The notes: generated by a model from the letters alone, not told the origin. DNA of 8,531 bases from Gammaproteobacteria bacterium (GCA_022822245.1 JAJECB010000367.1:1-8531), one strand, 5' to 3'. Shown: positions 1 through 6,154, numbered from the stretch's first letter. Numbers and translations: made by a program.

Positions 1-1
1 G

Positions 2-361
2 TTCCAGGCCGTCCTGCCGCGGCTCAACCCCTTCGCGCGCGTCCCGGTCTGCGGGCTCATCGCGCAGTACAACCTGAAGCCGGGCGACCCGCCGTCCGGA
101 CCGGCGGCGGTGACCGACCTCATGCGGGCGTCGCTCACCAAGCGCCTCCTCATCCGCGGCTTCATCGTCTACGACTTCGCGGACGAGGCGGACGCGTTCC
201 ACGCCGAGATGGGCAAGTGGGTGCGAGGCGGCCGGGTCCGCTACCGCGAGGACGTCGTCGAGGGCATCGAGAACGCCCCGCGCGCGTTCATGGGCCTCCT
301 CGAGGGCCGGAACTTCGGCAAGCTCCTCGTGCGGGTGGCCCCCGACCCCACCCTCCCCTGA
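2..361 (+). CDS. NADP-dependent oxidoreductase, CurA/YncB-type MDR family (C-terminal part only)
   Basis: The reading frame is open from the window edge to the TGA at 359-361 and gives the last 119 residues; the family is usually about 340 residues, so the N-terminal two thirds lie outside the window. Visible hallmarks are the CGLIAQYN segment (compare the CGxIxxYN signature of curcumin/prostaglandin-reductase-like MDR enzymes) and, near the end, RVRYREDVVEGIENAPRAF followed by LLEGRNFGKLLVRV, which is the standard C-terminal signature of this branch. Family members are soluble, zinc-free enzymes that use NADPH to reduce the double bond of alpha,beta-unsaturated ketones and aldehydes. The NADPH-binding Rossmann core is not in view, so activity cannot be judged. 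It is separated from the next gene by 135 bp with a new promoter, so it is probably not in the same operon. I am confident of the family and do not assign a specific substrate. Confidence 0.9.
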   Translation, partial: FQAVLPRLNPFARVPVCGLIAQYNLKPGDPPSGPAAVTDLMRASLTKRLLIRGFIVYDFADEADAFHAEMGKWVRGGRVRYREDVVEGIENAPRAFMGLLEGRNFGKLLVRVAPDPTLP

Positions 362-408
362 GCGCCCCAGCCCGCCTGCCGCGGCACCGCCCGCCGTCGC
401 CCGATTCC

Positions 409-454
409 ACAAGATATATTTTGGCAAAATTAATTTTGCCAAAATATATCTTGT
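409..454. repeat. Perfect 46-bp AT-rich palindrome, candidate operator of the ATPase operon
   Basis: Bases 409-431 are exactly reverse-complementary to 432-454, with no spacer and no mismatch; pairing fails immediately outside at 408/455. Inside it are two 13-bp dyads of the form ATTTTG-N-CAAAAT, at 418-430 and 433-445, joined by TA; their centres are 15 bp apart. The element is almost entirely A/T apart from short GGC/GCC cores, in a G+C-rich setting. It lies 42 bp before the ATPase start codon and covers the -35 box of the predicted promoter, so a protein bound here would block RNA polymerase. That is an inference from position. With no loop and no T-run it is a poor intrinsic terminator. 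Confidence 0.9.
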
Positions 455-464
455 CATGTATGAT
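436..464 (+). promoter_or_regulatory. Sigma70-type promoter of the two-ATPase operon
   Basis: A -35 box TTGCCA (436-441, one mismatch to TTGACA) and a -10 box TATGAT (459-464, one mismatch to TATAAT) are separated by exactly 17 bp. Transcription would start near 471, giving a leader of about 26 nt that contains GGAG at 482-485 before the ATG at 497. The -35 box sits on the centre of the second internal dyad of the palindrome. The symmetrical TTGCCA on the other strand has no -10 box at the right distance, so only rightward transcription is predicted. Confidence 0.7.
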
Positions 465-496
465 GCTGCACCGGCATCCACGGAGCGGAAGCAGAA

Positions 497-1693
497 ATGC
501 GCAACGTCATCGGAAAGCCTGTCGTCGGTGACGACCTCTACGGGCGCGAGTACGAGCTTTCCCGAATCTGGGAACTGCTGGAGCAGGGCGAGCACATCCT
601 GATGCTCGCCCCGCGACGGGTGGGCAAGACCAGCGTGATGCTGGAACTCCGCCGCGCTCCGCGAAACGACTGGGATGTCCTCTACGTCGACGCCGAGAAG
701 GGCGACAGCTCAGCCGATTGTGTAGCCTCGATCGTCGCCACGCTCGCCGCTGACCCTCGGTTTCGAAACCGTATCGAGGCAATCCCGTTCTCGACCGTCG
801 TCAAGGACATCCTTTCGCGCGTGTCCGTCGGTGTCGATATCGACGTGCTGAGGGTCGAGCTCAAGAACGCGATTGGCCGCGACTGGGACCTCGCCGCAGA
901 TCGACTCCAAGCGCGCCTGGCGGGCCTGCCGGACGCTGGCCGCAAGCTCCTGATCGTCATCGACGAGCTTCCAGTCCTCGTTTCTCGCATGCTCCGGGCG
1001 GGCGGCCAGCGAGACGCGGAGCTGCTGCTATCGCGCCTCCGGCACTGGCGCCAGTCACCGGAGCTCCGAGATCGAGTCCAGACTCTGTTCGGCGGCTCGA
1101 TTGGACTCGAAGGAGTCCTCCGTCGCGCCCGAATCTCCGGAACGATCAACGATCTCGCACCCTTCCACCTGGACTCGTGGGACAGGTCCACCGCTGCCGA
1201 CTGCCTGGCCGAGCTGGGCCGCAACGGCAACTTCCATCTCGATAGCGATGCCATCATCCAAATTCTCGACCTGTTGCAGGATCCGGTCCCCTTCCATGTG
1301 CAGCTCTTCTTCTTCGCAGTTCGGGATGTTTGCAGGCGCGATCCCTCGCGCGTTTCCCCGGGACTGATAGACCGGTGCTTTGCGGAACGTCTCGCGGGGG
1401 CGAGCGGAACCGCCCACCTTGACCACTACGTCACGCGCCTCGAAGTCGCGTTCGACGAACGCGAGTACGAACTGGCCCACCAGATCCTGAGCCAAGCTTG
1501 CCGCGGGCGGGATGGCACGACAATCGGGGAGCTCACGGACCTGATTCAGCGGGACGAACGGACGTTCCGAGCGGTGCTGCACGACTTGGAAGCCGACGGA
1601 TACCTGATTCGTGAAGCCGACCGGCTCGCGTTCCGTTCGAACCTCCTCCGCGAATGGTGGAGGAGGCACCACGCGAGAGGAAGTGGACCGTGA
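497..1693 (+). CDS. Archaeal-type P-loop ATPase with C-terminal winged helix
   Basis: A 398-residue protein. Residues 14-18 (LYGRE) match the short N-terminal box that precedes the nucleotide-binding site in archaeal-ATPase-like proteins (Pfam PF01637 type). Walker A is APRRVGKTS at 38-46. Walker B is LLIVIDE at 151-157, with Asp156 and Glu157 as the Mg and catalytic acidic residues. A sensor-1-like FGGS lies at 198-201, and a DPVPFHVQ segment at 262-269 corresponds to the conserved region after the lid. Residues about 320-395 look like a winged helix-turn-helix that ends in a basic/aromatic stretch (LREWWRRHHA). No membrane segment, nuclease or protease motif is seen. The start is supported by GGAG 11 nt upstream and the predicted promoter. 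Its stop overlaps the next start, so it is the first gene of a two-gene operon. ATP binding and hydrolysis are well supported; biological role unknown. It could be a switch that senses or regulates through DNA or a partner, and autoregulation at the upstream palindrome is possible. Confidence 0.85.
   Translation: MRNVIGKPVVGDDLYGREYELSRIWELLEQGEHILMLAPRRVGKTSVMLELRRAPRNDWDVLYVDAEKGDSSADCVASIVATLAADPRFRNRIEAIPFSTVVKDILSRVSVGVDIDVLRVELKNAIGRDWDLAADRLQARLAGLPDAGRKLLIVIDELPVLVSRMLRAGGQRDAELLLSRLRHWRQSPELRDRVQTLFGGSIGLEGVLRRARISGTINDLAPFHLDSWDRSTAADCLAELGRNGNFHLDSDAIIQILDLLQDPVPFHVQLFFFAVRDVCRRDPSRVSPGLIDRCFAERLAGASGTAHLDHYVTRLEVAFDEREYELAHQILSQACRGRDGTTIGELTDLIQRDERTFRAVLHDLEADGYLIREADRLAFRSNLLREWWRRHHARGSGP
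1675..1683 (+). promoter_or_regulatory. Ribosome binding site that fixes the start of the second ATPase
   Basis: GAGAGGAAG lies 9 nt before the ATG at 1693. The earlier in-frame ATG at 1654 is preceded by a CCTCCTCCG stretch, the complement of a Shine-Dalgarno site, and has no usable ribosome binding site. This favours 1693, where the stop of the first gene and the new start share an A (TGATG). Confidence 0.65.
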
Positions 1694-4536
1694 TGCGCCA
1701 ACGCCTCTACAACCCGGCCCAGCTCAGCTCCAACGAGCTCAAGGCGTCGTTCATCGCGCGCCAGGAGACACTCGAGGAGCTGCACCGCATAATCCGCGAA
1801 GAGAAACCCGGCCGACCGTGTCAACACTTCCTCCTCATCGGTCCCCGCGGCATGGGAAAGACCACTCTCGGGCTGCGGTTCCTGCTTTCGATTGAAGAAG
1901 TTTCCGAGTTCGCGGCGAGCTGGCAGCCCGTCGCGTTCGACGAGGAGAGCTACGGCATTGGCGATCTGGCGGATTTCTGGCTCACCGCCCTTGACCATCT
2001 TTCCCACGCAACAGACGAGCCCCGGTGGGCGGAGCGGGCGGACGCGATCAGGGAGGACGAGAACGACCCCGAACGGCAGGCAGTGTATGCGCGCGCGGCC
2101 CTGAGGGACTTCTATCAGGAGAGCGGAAAGCGGCTCATCCTGTTCGTTGAGAACCTCGACGTCATTTTCGGACAACTCGGAGATGAACGCGAGGTTCACA
2201 CCCTGCGGGCGAGCCTCATCGAGCGTTCGGACATTCTGCTCGTCGGCTCGGCCAACACCGTGTTTGACGCGATCCGCGGGCACGGCCAACCGTTCTACGA
2301 GTTCTTCCAGCTATTCATTCTCGAAGGCCTTGGTCCGGAAGATACGCACCGAATGCTCGAGTCCTACGCGGACGGGAATGGCACCTCGGACCTTCCGGAG
2401 ACCCTTCGTCGCGAACGTGGACGACTGGAAACGGTGCGCAGGTTGACGGGGGGCAACCCGCGCCTCCTGGTCCTCGCCTGCAGAATGCTAATCGAGTCGC
2501 CGCTTGGCTCCCCGCTCGAGGACCTGGAGCGGCTCATCGACGAGCAGACGCCGTACTTCAAGGCCCGGATCGAGGAACTGCCCGTTCAAGGGCGCCGGGT
2601 CTTCCACTGCCTCGCAGCCGGGTGGAGGCCGATGCTGGCCAAGGAAGTTGCCGCTGCGTCGAAGCTGAGCTCTTCCCACGCGAGCGCCCAGCTCCGCCAG
2701 CTCGTCGACAAGGGCTACGCGAGAGAGATCAGGCTGCCCAGCGAAAAGCGTGTCCGGTACGAGGTCAGCGATCGGTTCTACAACATCTACTATCTTCTGC
2801 GATTCTCGCGCACCGGTCGCGAGCGCCTGGAGCGACTCGTTCATTTCCTCCACGATCTGTTTGGCCCGACCGGCATGCGCGCGATGTATCCCGCAGCGCT
2901 GGACGCGCTCCGCGAACGGGCTCCACCTGCCGGAGAGATGTCCGACTTGCTCGGCATCCTCGCTGGCTACGTCGCACGCGACGAGGAATTCACTTCTCGA
3001 GACGAGTGGCGACTCAACGCGATTGATCTAATTTACCAAGCATTTGGACCGAACACACCGGTGCTTGGGGAGATTGAACGGGCGTTTACAAGCCTGCACC
3101 CAGGGGATTCACTTGAGCTTCCCGACAAACTCCGCCGTGGAGCTAATTTCTTGCAATCCAAACGTTTCGACGAGGCGGAAGCGGTGTATCGTGAGGTGGT
3201 CCAACAAGCACCAGACAATCACCTTGGATGGCTGTTCCTGGGTCTTGCATTGTTCCTGCAGAATCGTCTCGACGACGCCCGTGCCGTTCTCGACCGTGTC
3301 GTAGAATGCATTCAACCCAGCGATTCGCACGAACTCCGAATCTCCGCAGTTACAGCTTTGGCAATCAGGGCATATACCTTTGCTCGCTTGGAGCGGTTTG
3401 AGGCCGCCGTGCCCTTTCTTTCGCTCGTTTCAGACTACGTCAGTCCCACAGACCCTCCGTCGCTGCGCGAGATAGGGGCTAAGTTGCTTCTTCTGACAGG
3501 TCGAGTTCAGTCTGACCAACTTCAGCATGAAGCGGCTTTATCCGCTTGGGAACGGGCTGCGGAGTACGCCGGGCCTGGAGATCCAGAGGAACTTCGCCAC
3601 ACCTCAGCCAAGGCGCTTGCAGCGCAAGGTCAAACCCTTGCCGAACTCGAAAGGTGGGATGAGGCCCTCACTGCGCTCCAGCGCGTTACCGAATGTGTCC
3701 ACGCGCAAGACTCCGGGGAACTGCGCCATACGGCCGCTCAGGCACTCAGGACTAGAGGTGATGTTCTCGCCAAACTCGACCGGAACGACGAGGCCCTCGC
3801 AGAGTGGGGACGTGTGGACAAGTACGTCAGGACCGAAGATCCCGCGGAACTGCGCCGCACAGCTGCGTTCGCCCTACTCAGTTCTGGGTGCACCCTGCGC
3901 GAATACGAACAGTTTGACGACTCGATTTCCCTCGTCCGTCGAGCATCAGAGTATGTCAAATCAGAAGATGCAATAGAGGTCCGCCGTCCTGTCGCCATTG
4001 TGTTGGCAGCCGGAAGCGGTGTGCTGCAAGTCGACGGAAGACATCGGAAGTCGGAAGCCCTGTCCCGAAAGGCGGCCGCTCTCTACCCAACACACGTTCG
4101 AGCATGGGACACTTTGGCGAAGGCAATACTCGGGCAGAATGATAGTGCACGCCTCGAAGAGGCCGAAGACTGCGCGCGACGAGCGATACAACTCGAGCCA
4201 GAGAATGCAACCTCCCTTCACACTCTCTCTCAAGTTCTGATTCGAAACGGTCGAACTATAGAGGCATTGGAGTTGCTTGAACGCGCGAGTGCCCTCGGAG
4301 ACACGGACTCCCTGACCCAAAACTGGCCTGGACTGGCAATCTCGCTGATTGAAATCGCTGCGGCGGGACATGGAGGGCGCGTCAAGAGCTTCATGGAGAA
4401 AGCCGAACTAGCCGAACGCATGGAACCCGTTTGGCACGCGGTCAGGGAGGTCCTAGGTGAAGATCTTGAGGCCCTTCCCGCTGAAATCATGGATGCCGTC
4501 GTGGAAATCAAAAGGCAGGTCACGGAGAAAGGGTAG
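1693..4536 (+). CDS. STAND-like P-loop ATPase with winged helix and long TPR tail
   Basis: A 947-residue protein taking the ATG that overlaps the upstream stop (TGATG). Walker A is GPRGMGKT at 50-57. The Walker B strand is RLILFVENLD at 147-156, where Glu153-Asn154 replaces the usual Asp-Glu. A sensor-like VGSAN follows at 184-188, and GGNPR at 253-257 matches the GxP-type motif of STAND and archaeal ATPases. Residues about 297-375 form a winged helix (ELPVQGRRVF through RFYNIYYLLRFSR). From about 480 the protein is helical repeat: two canonical TPRs (480-545), six 43-residue TPR-like repeats (538-795), and two more TPRs (803-870). The architecture, an NTPase switch plus a wHTH and a repeat sensor, is typical of signal-transduction and conflict NTPases, in which the repeats bind the trigger. 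No N-terminal effector domain is visible, so an effector would have to be the partner ATPase or absent. The 3' half is clearly less G+C-rich than the flanks and uses AGG and ATA codons, suggesting horizontal origin. Cytoplasmic, with no signal peptide or membrane helix. The family class is clear; the function is not known. Confidence 0.85.
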   Translation: MRQRLYNPAQLSSNELKASFIARQETLEELHRIIREEKPGRPCQHFLLIGPRGMGKTTLGLRFLLSIEEVSEFAASWQPVAFDEESYGIGDLADFWLTALDHLSHATDEPRWAERADAIREDENDPERQAVYARAALRDFYQESGKRLILFVENLDVIFGQLGDEREVHTLRASLIERSDILLVGSANTVFDAIRGHGQPFYEFFQLFILEGLGPEDTHRMLESYADGNGTSDLPETLRRERGRLETVRRLTGGNPRLLVLACRMLIESPLGSPLEDLERLIDEQTPYFKARIEELPVQGRRVFHCLAAGWRPMLAKEVAAASKLSSSHASAQLRQLVDKGYAREIRLPSEKRVRYEVSDRFYNIYYLLRFSRTGRERLERLVHFLHDLFGPTGMRAMYPAALDALRERAPPAGEMSDLLGILAGYVARDEEFTSRDEWRLNAIDLIYQAFGPNTPVLGEIERAFTSLHPGDSLELPDKLRRGANFLQSKRFDEAEAVYREVVQQAPDNHLGWLFLGLALFLQNRLDDARAVLDRVVECIQPSDSHELRISAVTALAIRAYTFARLERFEAAVPFLSLVSDYVSPTDPPSLREIGAKLLLLTGRVQSDQLQHEAALSAWERAAEYAGPGDPEELRHTSAKALAAQGQTLAELERWDEALTALQRVTECVHAQDSGELRHTAAQALRTRGDVLAKLDRNDEALAEWGRVDKYVRTEDPAELRRTAAFALLSSGCTLREYEQFDDSISLVRRASEYVKSEDAIEVRRPVAIVLAAGSGVLQVDGRHRKSEALSRKAAALYPTHVRAWDTLAKAILGQNDSARLEEAEDCARRAIQLEPENATSLHTLSQVLIRNGRTIEALELLERASALGDTDSLTQNWPGLAISLIEIAAAGHGGRVKSFMEKAELAERMEPVWHAVREVLGEDLEALPAEIMDAVVEIKRQVTEKG
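3304..4077 (+). repeat. Six in-phase 43-residue TPR-like repeats within the large ATPase
   Basis: The protein repeats with an exact period of 43 residues (129 bp). Units begin at 3304, 3433, 3562, 3691, 3820 and 3949. Each opens with a block of the form [D/E/K]-[Y/C]-[V/I/A]-x-x-x-D-x-x-x-[L/V]-R, for example EYAGPGDPEELR and KYVRTEDPAELR. A helix pair follows, often ending in a RxDEAL-like turn. No insertion or deletion separates the first five units; the sixth keeps the opening block (EYVKSEDAIEVR) but then degenerates. The DNA of the units is diverged, so this is an old protein repeat, not a recent tandem duplication. Confidence 0.85.
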
Positions 4537-4739
4537 AGGTCTGGCCGATGCGGCACCGGAGCGCAAAATGTACCCCTACCTTGTGTGTACCCATCAGATC
4601 TGCCGATGAGCGGGGGGAGCCTACTCTGGGACTGCAATCTCTCCCGAGGGCCCTCTTCATTATACAAGCTGCAGAAGTCTCACGGGGCGTTCGAAGCTCC
4701 TCGACCTCACGTACACGGTAGCTGACCCACATCTCTCGT
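4537..4739. other. Non-coding gap between convergent genes
   Basis: I see no gene here. The gap holds two direct copies of TGTACCC (4569-4575 and 4586-4592, 17 bp apart), a 10-bp palindrome GAGGGCCCTC at 4646-4655, and a TATAAT on the minus strand (4659-4664) without a -35 partner. No hairpin followed by a T-run is evident, although two convergent genes would be expected to need terminators. G+C is lower than in the flanking VOC gene. It may be the distal end of the inserted ATPase cassette or worn mobile-element sequence. Confidence 0.5.
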
Positions 4740-5669
4740 CTATTCAGAGGAGGGGGCGGACTGGCGGCGGGTGGTGGCGTCGAGGCCGCCCGCGATGGCC
4801 CACTCGGCGAAGTTCTCGGGGGTGCGCTTCCAGGCCCGGGCCTCCCAGGCGGCGGTGCACCAGTCCTCGTCGGCGTAGTACTCGGCGAGCCCGCCCGCCG
4901 GGTTGTGCACGTACCAGAAGTAGGCGGAGGAGAGGGGATGGCGACCGGGGCCGACCTCCGTGCGCCAGCCGCACCGCGCAAGGTGCAGCCCGCCCCCGAA
5001 CACCTCGTGGATGTCCCGCACCGTGAACGCGACGTGGTTGAGGCCGCGGCGCCCGTCCGGCGTGGTGAGGAGAAAGAGGTCGTGGTGCCCGCCTTCGGGG
5101 GCGGTCCGGAGGAAGTACCCCCCGTCCGGATACCAGTCCGAGACGACGAAGCCGAGCCCGTCCCGGTAGAACTCGAGGGACGCGTCGAGACGCGGCGTGA
5201 AGAGCACGACGTGGCCGATCTCGACCGGCTCCGCCCGCTCGTAGACCGGCGATCGCCGATCGACGCGACCGATGCGGCCGGGAACGTTCACCGGCGTCGC
5301 GGCGACCCCGGGGTCGCGGCGGCGGGTCACCCGGAACCCCTGACGGAGCCCGTTGGGGTCGGTGCAGCCCGGCCCGTCTTCATCGGCGTCGAGGTCGGTC
5401 CGGGCGGCGAGCCGCTCCTGGAGCGCCGCGAGCGCCGCCTCGTCCGAGACCCCCCAGACGAGCCGGCGCAGGGTCGAGCCCGTCTCGAAGGCAGGGGGAA
5501 GCGCGGGGTCGTCGGCGGGGCGAAGCTCCACCTCGCCGCCGTCCAGGGTCTCGAAGCGGACGCCGCCATTGCCATCGCCGGCCGGTGCGAGGCCCCAGTC
5601 GGTGAAGAACCGGGCGCACTCCTCCACGTCCTCGACGCCGTACACGACCTTGTCGATCCCGGTGATCAT
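4740..5669 (-). CDS. VOC-family extradiol (catechol 2,3-dioxygenase-like) ring-cleavage dioxygenase
   Basis: A 309-residue protein with two vicinal-oxygen-chelate domains: residues about 1-115 (MITGIDKVVYGVEDVEECARFF...) and about 147-290 (VEIGHVVLFTP...). The iron site is complete in the second domain: His153 (IGHVVLF), His212 (LNHVAFTV) and Glu263 (GLAEYYAD), the 2-His-1-carboxylate triad of type I extradiol dioxygenases. Other family features are the His195-His196 pair and GRHPLSSAYFWYVHNPAGG (242-260). These enzymes open catecholic rings with O2 next to one hydroxyl. The N-terminal domain lacks the triad, as is usual. Length matches the family (about 290-310). The ATG at 5667-5669 has GGAGG (5677-5681) 7 nt upstream. 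It is divergent from the Rieske oxygenase gene, which suggests joint use in aromatic catabolism. Substrate not predictable; a non-catecholic VOC enzyme is the main alternative. Confidence 0.88.
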   Translation of the reverse strand: MITGIDKVVYGVEDVEECARFFTDWGLAPAGDGNGGVRFETLDGGEVELRPADDPALPPAFETGSTLRRLVWGVSDEAALAALQERLAARTDLDADEDGPGCTDPNGLRQGFRVTRRRDPGVAATPVNVPGRIGRVDRRSPVYERAEPVEIGHVVLFTPRLDASLEFYRDGLGFVVSDWYPDGGYFLRTAPEGGHHDLFLLTTPDGRRGLNHVAFTVRDIHEVFGGGLHLARCGWRTEVGPGRHPLSSAYFWYVHNPAGGLAEYYADEDWCTAAWEARAWKRTPENFAEWAIAGGLDATTRRQSAPSSE

Positions 5670-5771
5670 CTCGCCCCCTCCCCTTCGAACGCGCCTGGCC
5701 CCGGCCCGGCGCGATCGGCGTCGCGCCCGCCCGGCACTCGTTCCTGCCCCGAAACTCCCGAGGCGCCATCA

Positions 5772-5800
5772 TCTATACAGTTGCGCCAAGTCTTCGGCAA
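5772..5800 (-). promoter_or_regulatory. Sigma70-type promoter for the VOC dioxygenase gene
   Basis: Read on the minus strand, TTGCCG (5795-5800) and TATAGA (5772-5777) are separated by exactly 17 bp. Transcription would begin near 5765, leaving a leader of roughly 95 nt before the start codon at 5669. No clear dyad overlaps it. Confidence 0.5.
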
Positions 5801-5853
5801 GGCCCCTCCTGATTGCGTACAACCCACATGCGCACGGTTCACCGGGTGAAAGC

Positions 5854-5923
5854 GGGGTCAGAGTGGGTTTTTCGGCGCGGTGGCGCGAGCCGGCCGAGAA
5901 ATGGAAAAACCCACTCTGACCCC
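5854..5923. repeat. REP/MITE-like hairpin with perfect 19-bp inverted arms
   Basis: GGGGTCAGAGTGGGTTTTT (5854-5872) is exactly reverse-complementary to 5905-5923, enclosing a 32-bp G+C-rich centre that contains CGGC and GCCG (5873-5876 and 5889-5892) able to pair further. Stems of this GGGGTCAGA...type recur, to my recollection, as dispersed repeats near REP-associated tyrosine transposases (RAYT/Y1 family) in several bacterial groups, so this is probably a small non-autonomous mobile repeat. No transposase is present in the window. It lies between the two divergent promoters. Stem formation could also affect transcription; the T-run inside the left arm and the A-run in the right arm are adjacent to the loop, which is not the usual terminator layout. 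Confidence 0.8.
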
Positions 5924-5937
5924 ATTCTCGCTGTCGC

Positions 5938-5973
5938 CGCGGGCAAGTGGCCCGCGCTCCCGAGAGGGCTCGG
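5938..5973. repeat. Two small GC-rich hairpins next to the 19-bp inverted repeat
   Basis: CGCGGGC (5938-5944) pairs with GCCCGCG (5950-5956) around the loop AAGTG, and CCGAG (5960-5964) pairs with CTCGG (5969-5973) around AGGG. Neither is followed by a T-run. They may belong to the same repeat element as the larger hairpin, or be chance structure in G+C-rich DNA. Confidence 0.4.
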
Positions 5974-6032
5974 CACGCCTCGTCAGTTCGAGGCGCGGCA
6001 TCACCAATCTTCCATTCAGGACGGGAGACGAT

Positions 6033-6149
6033 ATGCGACATGATCTCCGCGGGGCTCCGGCGCTCAGCCAACGGGACCTCGACACCCTTGACGCTCGCGG
6101 CCGGGCGATCCTAGACTGGTTGCGGTCCGGACGCTTGTTTCATATTTGA
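6033..6149 (+). CDS. Possible 38-residue leader peptide upstream of the Rieske gene
   Basis: An ATG at 6033 has GGGAG (6023-6027) 5 nt upstream and opens a frame of 38 codons whose TGA (6147-6149) falls inside the operator dyad. The peptide starts MRHDLRGAPALSQRDLD and ends WLRSGRLFHI; it is charged, with no signal peptide or membrane segment. I do not recognise it. It might be a leader peptide, a remnant of a longer gene, or a chance ORF; if the main promoter is at 6088-6117 it would not be translated from that transcript. The ribosome binding site is the only positive evidence. Confidence 0.25.
   Translation: MRHDLRGAPALSQRDLDTLDARGRAILDWLRSGRLFHI
6088..6117 (+). promoter_or_regulatory. 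Candidate promoter of the Rieske-ABC operon
   Basis: TTGACG (6088-6093) and TAGACT (6112-6117) are separated by 18 bp. Initiation would be near 6124, just before the dyad at 6135-6154, so a bound repressor would sit at the start of the transcript. The -10 box matches only 4 of 6 consensus bases, so a site needing an activator is also possible. Confidence 0.4.
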
Positions 6150-6154
6150 AACAA
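6135..6154. promoter_or_regulatory. 20-bp dyad operator upstream of the Rieske oxygenase gene
   Basis: TTGTTTCATATTTGAAACAA: perfect 8-bp arms TTGTTTCA/TGAAACAA around the spacer TATT. It is an A/T-rich island in G+C-rich DNA, 31 bp before the start codon and 11 bp past the predicted transcription start. Size and symmetry fit the site of a dimeric wHTH regulator; the TTTCA...TGAAA core resembles IclR-type operators, but the regulator gene is not in the window and the family is my guess. Confidence 0.65.

Noticed and set aside
409..454. The palindrome as a CRISPR repeat or an intrinsic terminator
   Set aside because: It is a single copy with no spacers, and a spacer-free A/T-rich palindrome without a G+C-rich stem plus T-run does not fit a terminator.
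217..531. Frame overlapping the oxidoreductase end and the palindrome
   Set aside because: Arg/Pro-rich shadow of the oxidoreductase that runs through the palindrome and promoter; no ribosome binding site.
1654..1692. Upstream ATG as start of the large ATPase
   Set aside because: No ribosome binding site before it (the preceding bases are a CCTCCTCC run), whereas the ATG at 1693 has GAGAGGAAG and overlaps the stop of the first gene.
4544..4554. GCCG-ATG-CGGC hairpin just after the large ATPase stop as a terminator
   Set aside because: Only a 4-bp stem with a 3-nt loop and no following T-run.
4659..4664. Perfect TATAAT on the minus strand in the convergent gap
   Set aside because: No -35-like hexamer 16-18 bp upstream, no extended -10 motif, and no gene that it would serve.
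4905..5849. 314-codon frame on the plus strand opposite the VOC gene
   Set aside because: Antisense shadow of a gene with clear domain motifs and catalytic residues; its own translation shows no family features.
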